From assembly GCF_029813785.1 (NCBI RefSeq), contig NZ_JARVKY010000040.1, positions 1 to 44,399 on the forward strand: DNA of 44,399 bases, written 5' to 3'. A program made the position numbers and the translations under genes. Numbering within the stretch: position 1 is the stretch's first letter; each line of letters starts with the position of its first letter. Below are positions 15,008 through 23,827 of this stretch, piece after piece. This DNA is from Streptomyces sp. DH41. GTDB taxonomy: Bacteria; Actinomycetota; Actinomycetes; Streptomycetales; Streptomycetaceae. The notes beneath the pieces were generated by a model that did no database searches, had not been told where the DNA came from, and saw nothing but the letters and a program-made list of their open reading frames with translations.

Positions 15008-16528
15008 ATGATCGACGGCATGACCACATCTTCTGCCCCGCATGACAGCCCTTCCTCCCCCGCAGGCGAACCAGGCAGGAAGGACGACCGCGCCGCGCCG
15101 CCGCCTCCCCGGGGTCTGTCCGAGCCTCCGGCTCCGGGACTGGGGACGGGCCGACTCCTGACGACACTGTCGGCGTTGCTGTTGTCGGTGGTCAGTTTCG
15201 CGGCGGCGGGTATCGCCGTGCCCGACATCGGCGCCTCTCTGGGGGCCACGGCTGCCGAGCAGTCGTTGGTGGTGTCGGTGTACGCGTTGGGTTTCGCCAT
15301 TCCGATGGTCCTGGGGGGCAGGCTCGGGGATCTGTACGGGCGACGCCGGCTCTTCCTGCTCGGCATGGCCGGGTTCACCCTGTTCTCCCTGGTCGCGACC
15401 CTGGCCCCCGGCATCGCCGTGTTGATCGTCGCGCGGGCCCTCACCGGAATCTCCGCGGCGGCCATGGTCCCTCAGGTGCTGGCGACGATCACGGCGTCCA
15501 CCCAGGGGCCCGAACGTGCCCGCGCCGTCGCACTGTTCGGTGCCACCGCGGGCGGGGCCACGGCGATCGGTCAGGTCCTGGGCGGCGTACTGCTGTCCGT
15601 CCCCCTGCTCGGCGCTCCGTGGCGAATGATCTTCGCGATGAGCGTACTCATGGGCGTGATCGCGTTCGGCGCCGCGCTGCGCTGGCTGCCCGATACCAGT
15701 GCGCCCGGCCACCCGTCGCTCGACCTGATCGGGACGACACTGCTCGGGCTCGGTCTGCTGGCACTCATGATCCCGATCTCCCTGGGCGGCGCACTGGGCT
15801 GGCCGGTCTGGTGCTGGGTGCTGCTGGGGGCGGCACCGCTACTGTTCGCGGCGTTCTGGCGGTGGCAGTTGCGGCTGCACCGTGGTGACCGCGTTCCGCT
15901 CGTTCCGCCGCCCCTGTTTCGACTCGGCTCCTACCGGATCGGACTGGTGATGGCGTTGATGCTCCAGTCCGCGTTCGGTGGGTTTACGTTCCTCTACGCG
16001 ATCTCCACGCAGACGGGGCTCGGATGGTCTCCCATGCACGCGGCTCTCGTGCTGGTGCCGTTCTCCCTGTGCTTCCTCACCGTGTCGATCTGGTCGGGGA
16101 AGCTCGCATCCCGTTTCGGGTTCCGAAGGCTCCTCACCATCGGCGGACTCATCCAAGCCGCACTCCTGTGCGTCACAGCCGTCTCCGTGTTCCTCCAGGA
16201 TTCCGGCCTGAACTCGTGGACGTTCGCCGCCCTCCTCGTCGGAGTCGGTGTCGGGCAGGCCTTCATGTTCGGACCGCTCGTCGGAGCGATGATCGCCGAG
16301 GTCCCTCCGGCATCCGCGGGAGCGGCATCCGGCGTCCTTCAAACCACACAGCAGGCCGCGATGGGCCTTGGCGTCGCCGTTGCCGGAGGTCTGCTCGGTA
16401 CGACTCTGGCCGGTACCACGGTCCCGACAGCTCAGGCCTACACGAGCGCGCTGGCGGTCTGCATGCTCGTCCAGGCGGCATTCGCCATGACGTTCGCCCT
16501 GTGCGCGCTCGCCCTGCCCCGGCGCTGA
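15008..16528 (+). CDS. MFS drug/proton antiporter, DHA2 type (14 membrane helices)
   Basis: 506 residues; ATG 15008, with ATG 15020 (MTTSSAPHDS) equally possible. After a ~45-residue Pro-rich cytoplasmic tail come about 14 hydrophobic helices. Motif A reads GGRLGDLYGRRRLF after helix 2. Helix 5 contains GATAGGATAIGQVLGGVLL, the antiporter motif C region, and RALTGISAAAMVPQVLATIT is motif B. The length and a central pair of additional helices (LDLIGTTLLGLGLLALMIPI) place it with the QacA/EmrB group of exporters. It should expel a toxic compound or secondary metabolite from the cytoplasmic membrane; the substrate cannot be deduced. Its expression is probably controlled by the divergent XRE regulator. 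Confidence 0.92.
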   Translation: MIDGMTTSSAPHDSPSSPAGEPGRKDDRAAPPPPRGLSEPPAPGLGTGRLLTTLSALLLSVVSFAAAGIAVPDIGASLGATAAEQSLVVSVYALGFAIPMVLGGRLGDLYGRRRLFLLGMAGFTLFSLVATLAPGIAVLIVARALTGISAAAMVPQVLATITASTQGPERARAVALFGATAGGATAIGQVLGGVLLSVPLLGAPWRMIFAMSVLMGVIAFGAALRWLPDTSAPGHPSLDLIGTTLLGLGLLALMIPISLGGALGWPVWCWVLLGAAPLLFAAFWRWQLRLHRGDRVPLVPPPLFRLGSYRIGLVMALMLQSAFGGFTFLYAISTQTGLGWSPMHAALVLVPFSLCFLTVSIWSGKLASRFGFRRLLTIGGLIQAALLCVTAVSVFLQDSGLNSWTFAALLVGVGVGQAFMFGPLVGAMIAEVPPASAGAASGVLQTTQQAAMGLGVAVAGGLLGTTLAGTTVPTAQAYTSALAVCMLVQAAFAMTFALCALALPRR

Positions 16529-16807
16529 CGGCGTCGGACCGCCCTCGGGCCCCTGTTCGCAAACGCGGCACCGTCCGCGCCGTTCACCCGGTACCGGTCG
16601 GCAACCGACCCGGACACCGCCCGCGAACGGCTCGTACCTGATCTCCAGAACGCCGGCTTCGGCGACGGCCAGATGCGCGGGAGAGGGCAGGTGGAGGAGG
16701 CGGGCTGGAGCGCGGGCCACGCCCTCGGCCTCTGCGCCCCGCCCCCCTCGTTCCTGGTCCGTCGGGTCAGCGCGAGGACCCTCTGGAGCTCTGCTTCGTC
16801 CATCCGG
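16529..16807. other. Intergenic stretch with possible decayed coding DNA
   Basis: A short plus-strand frame reading TDPDTARERLVPDLQNAGFG has the look of coding sequence but no recognised family, and it has no clear start or stop context. Nothing else is evident. Confidence 0.3.
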
Positions 16808-17228
16808 TCAGGAGTTCCGGAGCGTCTCGCGGAAGGAACCGCCGCGCGGCAACGCGCGTTCGATGCTCTCCAGGGACTTGCCCCTGGTTTCCGGTACCTT
16901 CGCCGCCACGAAGGCGATGCACGCGACGTTCATCAGAGCGTAGACGAAGAACGTGCCGGAGCGGCCGATGGCCTGGATGGCGGTCAGGGCGGTCACCGCG
17001 ATGAGCAGGTCGACACCCCACAGCGTGACGGTGGCCAGACTGGTCGCCGGACCGCGCACGCTCAGCGGCACGATCTCCGGACCGATGAGCCAGACCACCG
17101 CCTGAATCCCGATCCCGGCGAACAGGATGTACGCGAACAGCGCCACGATCACCGTCCAGCGCTGTGCCGCTGAACCCTCGGGACCGAGGAACACCAGGGC
17201 CATGACCGCCATGGCGAGCCCCGAACCC
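16808..17228 (-). pseudogene. Sugar-porter MFS transporter, C-terminal fragment
   Basis: About 135 codons ending with TGA at 16808. Three or four terminal membrane helices remain (WTVIVALFAYILFAGIGIQA, VVWLIGPEIVPLSVRGPATS, SGTFFVYALMNVACIAFVAA). PLSVRG and PETRGKSLESIE are the diagnostic motifs of the sugar porter family. Upstream of about 17228 the frame contains unrelated sequence, so roughly two thirds of the gene is gone. The fragment cannot transport. Confidence 0.75.
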
Positions 17229-17495
17229 GGCAGGAAACCACAACATCGTCCGACGGCGGCCGGTCCGGGGCGCGCACCCAAGGACGTCTCTGCTCGAACA
17301 ACTCGGCCGCGCGCATGCGACCACCTGAGGCGCGCCTTCGGTCCCACTGGTCTCTCAGCGAAGATCACCCACCGTGCACGCGTCACGGAAAGCGAGCCAG
17401 AACCGCTACCCGTGAACAAAGCCAGACGCGGCACCCACTGCCCTCGTGGCCACCGTGCAGAGCTCGAACGGACATCTGCAGCCGCCCTCCGGGGA
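17229..17495. other. Intergenic stretch, nothing recognised
   Basis: Between the sugar-porter fragment and the 3' end of rheA. No domain-bearing frame or clear hairpin was found. Confidence 0.3.
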
Positions 17496-18146
17496 CTACA
17501 CAGTCCTCCGCTCTTCCCCCGGTACGCGGAACTGGGCTGTGCGGCGGGTCAGGGCGTCGATGCGGGTGATCAGCTCTGAGTGGTCGGCTGCAAGGTGGTC
17601 GCGGGCTCGGGCCAGTGGGTCGATGAGATCGGCGGCGTCGTCGTGGCCGAGTGCCTGGAGGAGGGGGGTACGGGCCTTGGCCGGGAGGTCGGTGAGGGCG
17701 ATGACCTGGCCGGCGAGCTGGCGCAGGTCGGCGGCGTTGCCGCGGGCCCAGGCGGTGACGGTGCGGTCGGCGGCGCGACGGTCCCGGGTGGCTTGTACGC
17801 GCTGTTCGCCGGTGGTGCCGGGGGCTCCGGGACGCAGGCGCAGATAGCGGCGTTCGGCGGCCTGCCGGCTGGCGACACCAAGGGGGCGGGCGAGATCGGC
17901 CCAGCTGGCCCCCGCATCACGTGCGGTTTCGATCAGTCCCGTTTCCCAGCCCGCGAGATGGGCGCGGACTTGACGCAGGAGCAGCAGCGCCGCAAGGGCC
18001 TGGCCAGGACTGACCTCGGTACCGGGCCGCTCTGCGGACTGACCTGTCTGGGCGGTGTGGACGGCTTCGTCGATCGCCGTCAGCGCCGCCTCGGCGGCAA
18101 GGAACGACGAGGGCTGCATACCGGCCTTCTGGGGTCCTGCGGTCAT
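17496..18146 (-). CDS. rheA: RheA-type repressor of hsp18 (HSP18 transcriptional regulator)
   Basis: 216 residues, ATG 18146 with GGAGGTG in front. It is Ala/Leu-rich and helical. Residues ~75-110 (GLIETARDAGASWADLARPL, then GVASRQAAERRYLRLRPG) form the helix-turn-helix that is characteristic of the Streptomyces HSP18 regulator family. It diverges from the hsp18 gene, and the intergenic region holds the exact inverted repeat reported for S. albus RheA, which acts as a thermosensing repressor. Identification rests on gene order and the operator more than on remembered sequence identity. Confidence 0.82.
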   Translation of the reverse strand: MTAGPQKAGMQPSSFLAAEAALTAIDEAVHTAQTGQSAERPGTEVSPGQALAALLLLRQVRAHLAGWETGLIETARDAGASWADLARPLGVASRQAAERRYLRLRPGAPGTTGEQRVQATRDRRAADRTVTAWARGNAADLRQLAGQVIALTDLPAKARTPLLQALGHDDAADLIDPLARARDHLAADHSELITRIDALTRRTAQFRVPGEERRTV

Positions 18147-18192
18147 GATTCACCTCCATGTGATGCGTCACCCGACCGGTGACGTCTACGCT

Positions 18193-18211
18193 TGTCATCG
18201 TTCCGATGACA
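18193..18211. promoter_or_regulatory. RheA operator
   Basis: TGTCATCGTTCCGATGACA, i.e. TGTCATC-N5-GATGACA, with arms that extend to eight paired bases. It matches the published RheA site. It lies 63 bases before the hsp18 start and 47 before the rheA start, so it can control both. Confidence 0.85.
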
Positions 18212-18273
18212 TGCTACAAGAAATACAGGAAGCAGCGCATGAGCGGTTCTACTCGTACTGGAGGTGGTTCACG

Positions 18274-18711
18274 ATGCTGATGCGCACCGACCCGTTCCGT
18301 GAATTCGACCGGCTCACCCAGCAGCTGTTCGGCAGTACACCCGGCACCTGGTCGCGTCCGTCGGCGATGCCCATGGACGCCTACCGTGAGGGCGACGCCT
18401 ACGTGATCGCCCTCGACCTGCCCGGCGTCGACCCGGACGCGATCGACATCGACGTCGAGCGGAACATGCTGACCGTCAAGGCCGAACGCCGTCCCCTCAC
18501 CAAGAGCGACGACACCCAGATGGAGCTCTCGGAACGCCCCCTGGGTGTCTTCTCCCGCCAGGTGGTGCTGGCCGACTCCCTCGACACCGAGCACATCAGC
18601 GCCGACTACGACGTGGGCGTGCTGACCCTGCGTGTCCCTATCGCTGAGCGGGCCAAGCCGCGCAAGATCTCCATCGGCGCCGGCGATGGGCGCAAGGAGA
18701 TCTCCGGCTGA
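18274..18711 (+). CDS. hsp18: Hsp18, small heat-shock protein of the Hsp20/alpha-crystallin family
   Basis: 145 residues. ATG 18274 is preferred because GGAGGT ends 8 bases upstream. MRTDPFREFDRLTQQLFG is the usual N-terminal arm. The alpha-crystallin domain runs from ~32 to 135: MDAYREGDAYVIALDLPGVD, IDIDVERNMLTVKAERRP, ADYDVGVLTLRVPIAERAKP with the GVLTLRVP signature, and PRKISI as the C-terminal anchoring region. It is an ATP-independent chaperone that keeps heat-denatured proteins soluble. It is probably transcribed alone, with RheA repression lifted on heating. Confidence 0.95.
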   Translation: MLMRTDPFREFDRLTQQLFGSTPGTWSRPSAMPMDAYREGDAYVIALDLPGVDPDAIDIDVERNMLTVKAERRPLTKSDDTQMELSERPLGVFSRQVVLADSLDTEHISADYDVGVLTLRVPIAERAKPRKISIGAGDGRKEISG

Positions 18712-18720
18712 CACGCCACC

Positions 18721-18775
18721 CCGGCAGGCGGAGGCGGACCCGGTCTCTCCACCGCATCCGCCCTCCGCCCGCCGG
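18721..18775 (+). terminator. Long hairpin after hsp18
   Basis: CCGGCAGGCGGAGGCGGA (18721-18738) pairs with the G+C-rich arm ending GCCGG at 18775, allowing one bulge. It starts 10 bases after the stop codon. Confidence 0.6.
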
Positions 18776-19037
18776 CACGGGCCGTCAGGTCAAGGAGGAC
18801 CCCGTTGGCCGTGCGCTGGGACGTCGCTCTCGACCAGGTGCCGTGCACAGCGTGACCGCCGACGCCGCAGGGGAGGAACTGACCCACTGCCTCCTGCTGC
18901 AGCCATCACCCGGATATGACCTGCTCTTCGGCCGGCCTCAGAACGGCACCACATCCGATGGCTGAAACCTGTCCGCGTCCCTGGCCACCGGCCCGCACAA
19001 CCGACACACCTACGAGCGAGAAAGGCTCCCTTCAGCG
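18776..19037. other. Spacer with one doubtful short ORF
   Basis: A 37-codon frame from GTG 18852 to TGA 18965 (VTADAAGEELTHCLLLQPSP) has plausible codon use but no recognised family and no good ribosome site. The remainder should hold the promoter of the DUF2267 gene. Confidence 0.3.
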
Positions 19038-19478
19038 ATGCAGACCACGACGACCCCGGAGACGATCACGACGATCCCGGCCATGTCGTTCGGCCAGATG
19101 CTGGAACAGGTCCGCTACAACGGCGCTTATCCCACCCGCGAGCGGGCCGAGGAAGTCGTCTTTGCCGTCCTGGCCGCCCTCGGTCGCCGCATCACCGGCG
19201 AGGAACGCGTGGACCTGGCAGCCCGCCTGCCCCGCGAAGCCGCGCAGATCTTCGCCGCCCAGATACCCGCCACCGACTCGATGACCGGCTGGGCATTCGT
19301 CAGGGACCTCGCCACCCGCACTGGCGGCACCCTGGCCACCACACGCTGGGACGTCGGCTCCGTCCTGGGCGTCGTCGCACGCATCGCCGGACCCGACCTG
19401 CTCGACCGCATCCTCGCCCGACTCCCCTCCGGCTACGCGATCCTTTTCGGCCGCGCAGAACTCACCCAGGCAGCCTGA
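19038..19478 (+). CDS. DUF2267 domain protein
   Basis: 146 residues from ATG 19038, with GAGAAAGG upstream. Residues ~17-140 match the DUF2267 pattern of two similar helical halves. The first is FGQMLEQVRYNGAYPTRERA followed by LAALGRRITGEERVDLAARL; the second, GWAFVRDLATRTGGTLATTR, includes a repeat of the helical core and ends SGYAILFGRAEL. The biochemical role of this family is unknown. In actinomycetes such genes often lie near small heat-shock or stress genes, which fits the location after hsp18. Confidence 0.85.
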   Translation: MQTTTTPETITTIPAMSFGQMLEQVRYNGAYPTRERAEEVVFAVLAALGRRITGEERVDLAARLPREAAQIFAAQIPATDSMTGWAFVRDLATRTGGTLATTRWDVGSVLGVVARIAGPDLLDRILARLPSGYAILFGRAELTQAA

Positions 19479-19614
19479 CCTCCGGCAGAACAGAACGAGG
19501 GGCGGGGCATCGCCAGCTCACCAGCGCGATGCGGTCTACCCAGGCCGATGCGGTCTCCGGCGGTGAACTCAACCAGATCAGCCAGCTGCGGTCCGGCTCA
19601 GGGCTTGCCGGAAA

Positions 19615-19881
19615 TCAACACGTTGGTTTGATCTTGGTTTCGCCAGGGGCGAGGTACCGGGCGATGTCGTCTGGTGTGCGGAAACGTGCTGTTGAGGCAG
19701 GGAGGCAGACTCCGGTGACTTCGAGGAGTGGGCGGACGTCTTTCGCTGCACGGCTGATGGTCATGGCAGTGGTGTTGAAGAGCTGGCCGAGGAGCTCCTG
19801 AAGCGAGCTTTTCCGCAGGTAGAGGATGGTGGCCAGGATCTTCCAGCACGAGAACCCCGGTTGCCACGGCTTCCAGAACAT
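19615..19881 (-). pseudogene. Transposase C-terminal or HTH fragment
   Basis: A frame ending TGA 19615. ILATILYLRKSSLQELLGQL, TTAMTISRAAKDVRPLLEVT and STARFRTPDDIARYL match the helix-turn-helix and following segment found in a group of actinomycete DDE transposases. The catalytic portion is missing. I cannot assign the IS family confidently. The frame upstream of ~19870 has no homology that I recognise. Confidence 0.55.
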
Positions 19882-19941
19882 GGGCCCCGCCTGGGTCCCC
19901 GTGCATCCGCCAGGTCTGCCTCAGACTGGGCGGCGAACTAG

Positions 19942-20267
19942 GACAAAAGGCTCTTCCCGTTCAACGTGCCAACCGCGGAGCCGGCCCCACGGAACGCCGG
20001 GAGCGCCTCGCTGACCAACTGTGCCTCGAGGGACGCCTCCAGTCGGAACTGCGCATCGACAACGCCCCAGGTGTTCTGGCCGTCGGCGCCGACCTGCGCA
20101 CCGGAAATCTGCACACTTCCATCGAGATTCCGGCCCCCCCCCAGCAGGGCTACCCCCTCAGCTGGGCCCAGCGGCTCGTCCGGCGCCTGGCCGAGGCACC
20201 GGGCGACCTGCACATCGCTACCGAACCGGAACGGTTCAAACGCCTGCTCAGATCCACTGACCGGTGA
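19942..20267 (+). pseudogene. C-terminal fragment of an unidentified gene
   Basis: A frame of ~108 codons ending TGA 20265-20267 has good codon bias but no start codon preceded by a ribosome site. It includes ERLADQLCLEGRLQSELRID, then GADLRTGNLHTSIEIPAPPQ and SWAQRLVRRLAEAPGDLHIA. The ending resembles proteins whose last part precedes WLVRQLKDAP-like text, but I do not recognise a function. It is probably a 5'-truncated leftover near the transposase fragment. Confidence 0.4.
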
Positions 20268-20424
20268 CAGCTGTCAAGGCTCCGACGTGGGTGTCTCCTT
20301 TCGGTGATTGATCAACCATCGTGCTGCTGTTTCACCCCCCGGGGGCCATGCCGTTCGGCCGGAACGTCGTTAGGGCTGATGGACCGGCTGACGTGGTCGG
20401 CAACGGTAGATGTGGAGGAATCAG

Positions 20425-20811
20425 GTGCGGATGTTCGGTGCGCGGCGTATCGCGGTGGTGGCTTCGATGGTGGGGATGGTGCTGGCGGCGCCGATGAGTG
20501 TGGCCACGGCGCAGGCCGGTGACACGGACGCGGGACCGGGGGGTGTGCTGTCCAACCTGTCCGGTAGGAACTCCTCCGGCCACGCCAACCTCTGCGGTAC
20601 GGGAAAGGTGGCGCTGTTCAAGGACCGCACCTGCCTGTCCGAGGACACGGGTAAGAACAGTGGCGGTGACCAAGCCGGCCCCAGCGGCGGGATCCTTTCC
20701 AACCTGCTGTTCGCCCGCAACGCCTCGGGCCACAGCAACAACTGTGGCAACGAGACGGTCTCGGTGATGAGCCGCACCACGTGCGTCACCGTCGACCGCT
20801 CCGGCCGCTGA
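20425..20811 (+). CDS. Small secreted protein with two Cys-pair repeats
   Basis: 128 residues. GTG 20425 is preferred: GGAGGA ends 5 bases before it, whereas the ATG at 20410 precedes that ribosome site and ATG 20431 is farther than usual. An N-terminal signal peptide (RRIAVVASMVGMVLAAPMSV, cleavage after AQA) is followed by two related units. Unit 1 is GPGGVLSNLSGRNSSGHANL followed by a C-x10-C pair. Unit 2 is GPSGGILSNLLFARNASGHS followed by a C-x11-C pair in NCGNETVSVMSRTTC. The size, export and paired Cys resemble chaplins only loosely, so a cell-surface or aerial-growth role is a guess. It is followed by the binding-protein gene on the same strand. Confidence 0.75.
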   Translation: MRMFGARRIAVVASMVGMVLAAPMSVATAQAGDTDAGPGGVLSNLSGRNSSGHANLCGTGKVALFKDRTCLSEDTGKNSGGDQAGPSGGILSNLLFARNASGHSNNCGNETVSVMSRTTCVTVDRSGR

Positions 20812-20900
20812 CGAGGCGCCGGATCACAGAAGTACCGGCGGGGCCGGTGAGCAGTGGCGTCCTCCATCACCATGCTGCACCGGCCCCTTTCCGGCGAGCG

Positions 20901-22121
20901 ATGAGAAAGCAGGCAGTACAGGTGAACGCATCCTCGGCTCAGTTGACGATTGGCGTGGTGGCGCCGCTGACGGGTCGTCTGGCTCCGTTGGGCAAGCCGC
21001 TGACGTACGTCCTTGAGGCGCTGGCACCGCAGCTGACCCACGTCCGCAACGGCAACCGCCGCTACGACGTGACGGTCGCCGTTCGCGACAGCCGCTCCGA
21101 CCCCGTCACGGCTCAGCAGGCCGTCCGTGACTTGGTCACCCTTGACCAGGCGCACATCGTGTTGACCATGGCCGGCACGCAGGTACTGCCGGCGGTCGCG
21201 GACGCCTGCGAGGAACTGCGCGTTCCTTGCCTGTCGACCACCTTCCCGTGGCAGGCCTATGTCCACTCCCGTGGCGCCGACCCCGGGCATGCCTTCCGGT
21301 GGACCTACCACTTCGCGTGGGGACTGGACGACATCGCCACCGTCTTCTCCCGGATGTGGGAACAGATCGACGGCCCCCACACCGTAGGCTGCTTGTGGAA
21401 CGACGACCTTCAGGGCTCACTCCTCCGCGACCACGAGTACGGTTTCGCCCCGGTGACGTCCGCGCGCGGACACACCCTGGCCGACCTCGGCGCATACCAT
21501 GAGCCCGCTAACGACTTCCAAACACAGGTCGCCCGCATGCGGGAACACGGTGCTGCCATCGTCACCAGCGCCGCCACCACCGCCGACCTGGCTCTCTTCC
21601 ACCACCAGGCCCGCCGGGCCGGGCTACGGCCGCGGCTGATCACCTGCTCGCGGTGGCTGACCTACCCCCACACCCACACCACCACCTCCCCGGACATCCA
21701 CGCCGAACTCGCCGACGCCCGCGTCGCCACCCTCGTCTACTGGAGCCCTAACCACCCCTACCGCTCCAGCCTCGACGGCACCAGTTGCGCCGACCTCGCC
21801 CACTCCTACCAACGCGACACCGGTGAATCCTGGCTACAGCCCCTCGGGCTGGCCCACGCCCTCGTCGAAACCGCCCACCACGCGCTCAGTACGGCCGACG
21901 ACCCCACCGACCACGCCTCCATCGCCCACACTCTCGCGGGCACCACTCTGTCCACCATCGCGGGTGCCCTGGACTGGAAACGGGGCCCCACCCCCAACAT
22001 CGCGCTCCTCCGCCTGGCCGGCGGCCAGTGGCACCCCGGCCCGAAAGGCCCGAGCCTCTCCATCGTCACGAACCATGATGCTCCCGGCATCCCCGTCACC
22101 GGTGAACTTCAGCCCACCTGA
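20901..22121 (+). CDS. Solute-binding-protein-like sensor (Peripla_BP_6 fold), no signal peptide
   Basis: 406 residues from ATG 20901. The fold is that of branched-chain amino acid binding proteins: SAQLTIGVVAPLTGRLAPLG opens the first strand, YDVTVAVRDSRSDPVTAQQA is the second, then VRDLVTLDQAHIVLTMAGTQ, LRVPCLSTTFPWQAYV and ARMREHGAAIVTSAATTADL. In transport proteins a signal peptide with a lipobox Cys precedes this point. Here there is none, nor is one encoded upstream in frame. The product may be a cytoplasmic ligand sensor of the AmiC kind, or it may have lost its export signal. No ABC permease or ATPase gene is adjacent. It lies 89 bases after the small secreted protein gene. Confidence 0.75.
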   Translation: MRKQAVQVNASSAQLTIGVVAPLTGRLAPLGKPLTYVLEALAPQLTHVRNGNRRYDVTVAVRDSRSDPVTAQQAVRDLVTLDQAHIVLTMAGTQVLPAVADACEELRVPCLSTTFPWQAYVHSRGADPGHAFRWTYHFAWGLDDIATVFSRMWEQIDGPHTVGCLWNDDLQGSLLRDHEYGFAPVTSARGHTLADLGAYHEPANDFQTQVARMREHGAAIVTSAATTADLALFHHQARRAGLRPRLITCSRWLTYPHTHTTTSPDIHAELADARVATLVYWSPNHPYRSSLDGTSCADLAHSYQRDTGESWLQPLGLAHALVETAHHALSTADDPTDHASIAHTLAGTTLSTIAGALDWKRGPTPNIALLRLAGGQWHPGPKGPSLSIVTNHDAPGIPVTGELQPT

Positions 22122-22334
22122 CCAGGCACCGCGCTCTGCCCTGGGAAGCGGTTGTCTTTCCGAGAGCGACGGGTTCTTTTCCGCTGGTCAGGCGTATGGT
22201 GCTTCGGCGGGAGGGACACGGTGTCGTGTTGTCTCTTTGGTGAGGGTGTCGGGATGCCAGAACCTCGCCCACTGTCTCACGCGCGAGCACGAACCGCTCC
22301 CCTCACCGTCTCGGCCTCCCGCAGCTCGGCCTAA
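22122..22334. other. Spacer before the 857-bp IS
   Basis: No gene recognised. The last bases, TAA at 22332-22334, are the left copy of the IS target duplication. Confidence 0.35.
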
Positions 22335-23191
22335 GAAGCCATCTCATTTGGTGAGTCTGCGGTAGCAGATGAGGGTGCAGGCGATGCTGGTGAAGGCGAG
22401 GAAGTGGTCGGCCTTGCGTTCGTAGCGTCGGTGGAGGCGGCGGCAGCCGGCGAGCCAGGCCATGGTGCGTTCCACGGTCCAGCGGTGGAGGCCCAGTCGT
22501 TGCGAGGACTCGACTCCCTTGCGGGCGATGCGGTGGGTGATGCCGCGTTCGCGTAACCATCGTCGCAGGTAGGCGTAGTGGTAGCCCTTGTCGGCGTGGA
22601 GTTTGCCGGGCTTGCGCCGTCGTCGGCCTCGGCGCGAGCGGATCGGCGGGATGCCCTTCACGAGCGGTATCAGGGCCTGGCTGTCGTGCAGGTTGGCCCC
22701 GGAAATGCCGACGGATATGGGCAGACCCGACCGTTCGTGATCAGGTGGATCTTCGAGCCGTACTTGCCCCGGTCGACAGGATTCGGACCCGTCAGGTCCC
22801 TCTTTTCAAGGCCCGCAAGTTCACCGAGTCGATCGCGCAGCGGGACCAGTCCAGCTCGCCGCGGGCACCGAGTTCGTCGAGGGCCAGGCGGTGGAGCTTG
22901 GCCCACACTCTGGCCTTCGACCACTCCGAGAACCGCCGGTGGGCAGTCGCTCCCGACGGGCCGAACGACGCCGAAGGCAGCTGCTGCCAGGTACAACCCG
23001 ACGTGGCCACGAACACGATCGCGGCCAGCACCTCCCGGTCGCCGTGCCGACGCCGACCACCACCCTGCGGCCTCGACGGCGCCTCCGGCACCACCCGCTG
23101 GAACAACTCCCACAACTCGTCCGGCACCAACCGCTCAACGATCCCCACCATGACTCACAGAATACCGACCCCCCCCAAATGAGATGGCTTC
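22335..23191 (-). mobile_element. Complete 857-bp IS5-family insertion sequence
   Basis: Perfect 17-bp terminal inverted repeats, GAAGCCATCTCATTTGG at 22335-22351 and its complement at 23175-23191. TAA directly flanks both sides (22332-22334 and 23192-23194), agreeing with the three-base duplication of IS5 relatives. The transposase gene fills the element. Confidence 0.9.
22344..23151 (-). pseudogene. IS5-family transposase in three frames
   Basis: Begins at ATG 23151 (VGIVERLVPDELWELFQRVV), with the DDE core starting in DWSRCAIDSVNLRALKRG, where the Asp of IDS is the first catalytic residue. After KRG the frame moves, at a CTTGAAAAGAGGG run that resembles a programmed slip site, to GPNPVDRGKYGSKIHLIT. 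One base then appears to be missing (ATCACGAACGG where ATCACCGAACGG would continue the protein). The third frame gives KGIPPIRSRRGRRRRKPG, KLHADKGYHYAYLRRWLRE with the second Asp and LHRWTVERTMAWLAGCRRLH with the Glu, ending TAA 22344. The first shift may be natural; the second is a mutation, so the copy is probably inactive by itself. Confidence 0.8.
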
Positions 23192-23411
23192 TAAAGGGGC
23201 CTCCACCCGATGCCGAGCAGCGCGTTCATGTTCCTCAGCGACCCCATCACCGAATCCCGGGTAGCGGGAACAGGATGCGCGGGGAGGCGGTGGGCTGTCG
23301 TCAACTCGTGGCCGTCCTCGGTCTGGAGCCGGTCCCGGCGTAGGGGGAAGGGAGCGGTTGGAAGCCAGGCGGCTGGCCGCACGGGGCTGGCTGACGCCGG
23401 AACGGCCAGTG

Positions 23412-23800
23412 CTGTTCACCGTGCCCGTCGGGCGAGGCGGCGGCTCATGACCCTGCTCATCGCTCACTCGATCACCGCCTCCGAGGTGTCGGTGCGCGTC
23501 TCGTGGTCGCGGGCCAGTCGGCGTGCGTGCATCAGCCACGCAATCGTGCACTCCACCAGCCACCTCTTCGGCAGCACGGCGAAGCCGCTGGTGTCGCCGC
23601 TGTTCTCTGACCACGGTCATCGCGATCCGTCAGGCCTCGCGGGTGAGTTGACCGAGCGCCCGGTGCAGCATCCGCCGGCCCCGCACCCGCGTGACGCGCC
23701 AGTGTCGTTCACGCAGCCGGGCCAGAAGTGTCCGTCCCGTGTCCCGGTCGGTGACCGAAGTCGCGGGCGTCATCACGGCTGGCAGCAGTCCGAGGTATCC
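23412..23800 (-). pseudogene. IS5-type transposase C-terminal remnant
   Basis: Minus-strand pieces in two frames: LGLLPAVMTPATSVTDRDTG, LARLRERHWRVTRV, then after a shift GFAVLPKRWLVECTIAWLMH, ARRLARDHETRTDTSEAVIE, a TGA, and MSRVMSRRLAR. The VLPKRWLVE motif contains the final catalytic Glu. It is decayed by frameshifts, a stop and deletions. The next remnant, on the opposite strand, belongs to the same type of transposase. Confidence 0.6.
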
Positions 23801-23827
23801 ACCATGGTGCCTTCTTCCGGCGCCGGC

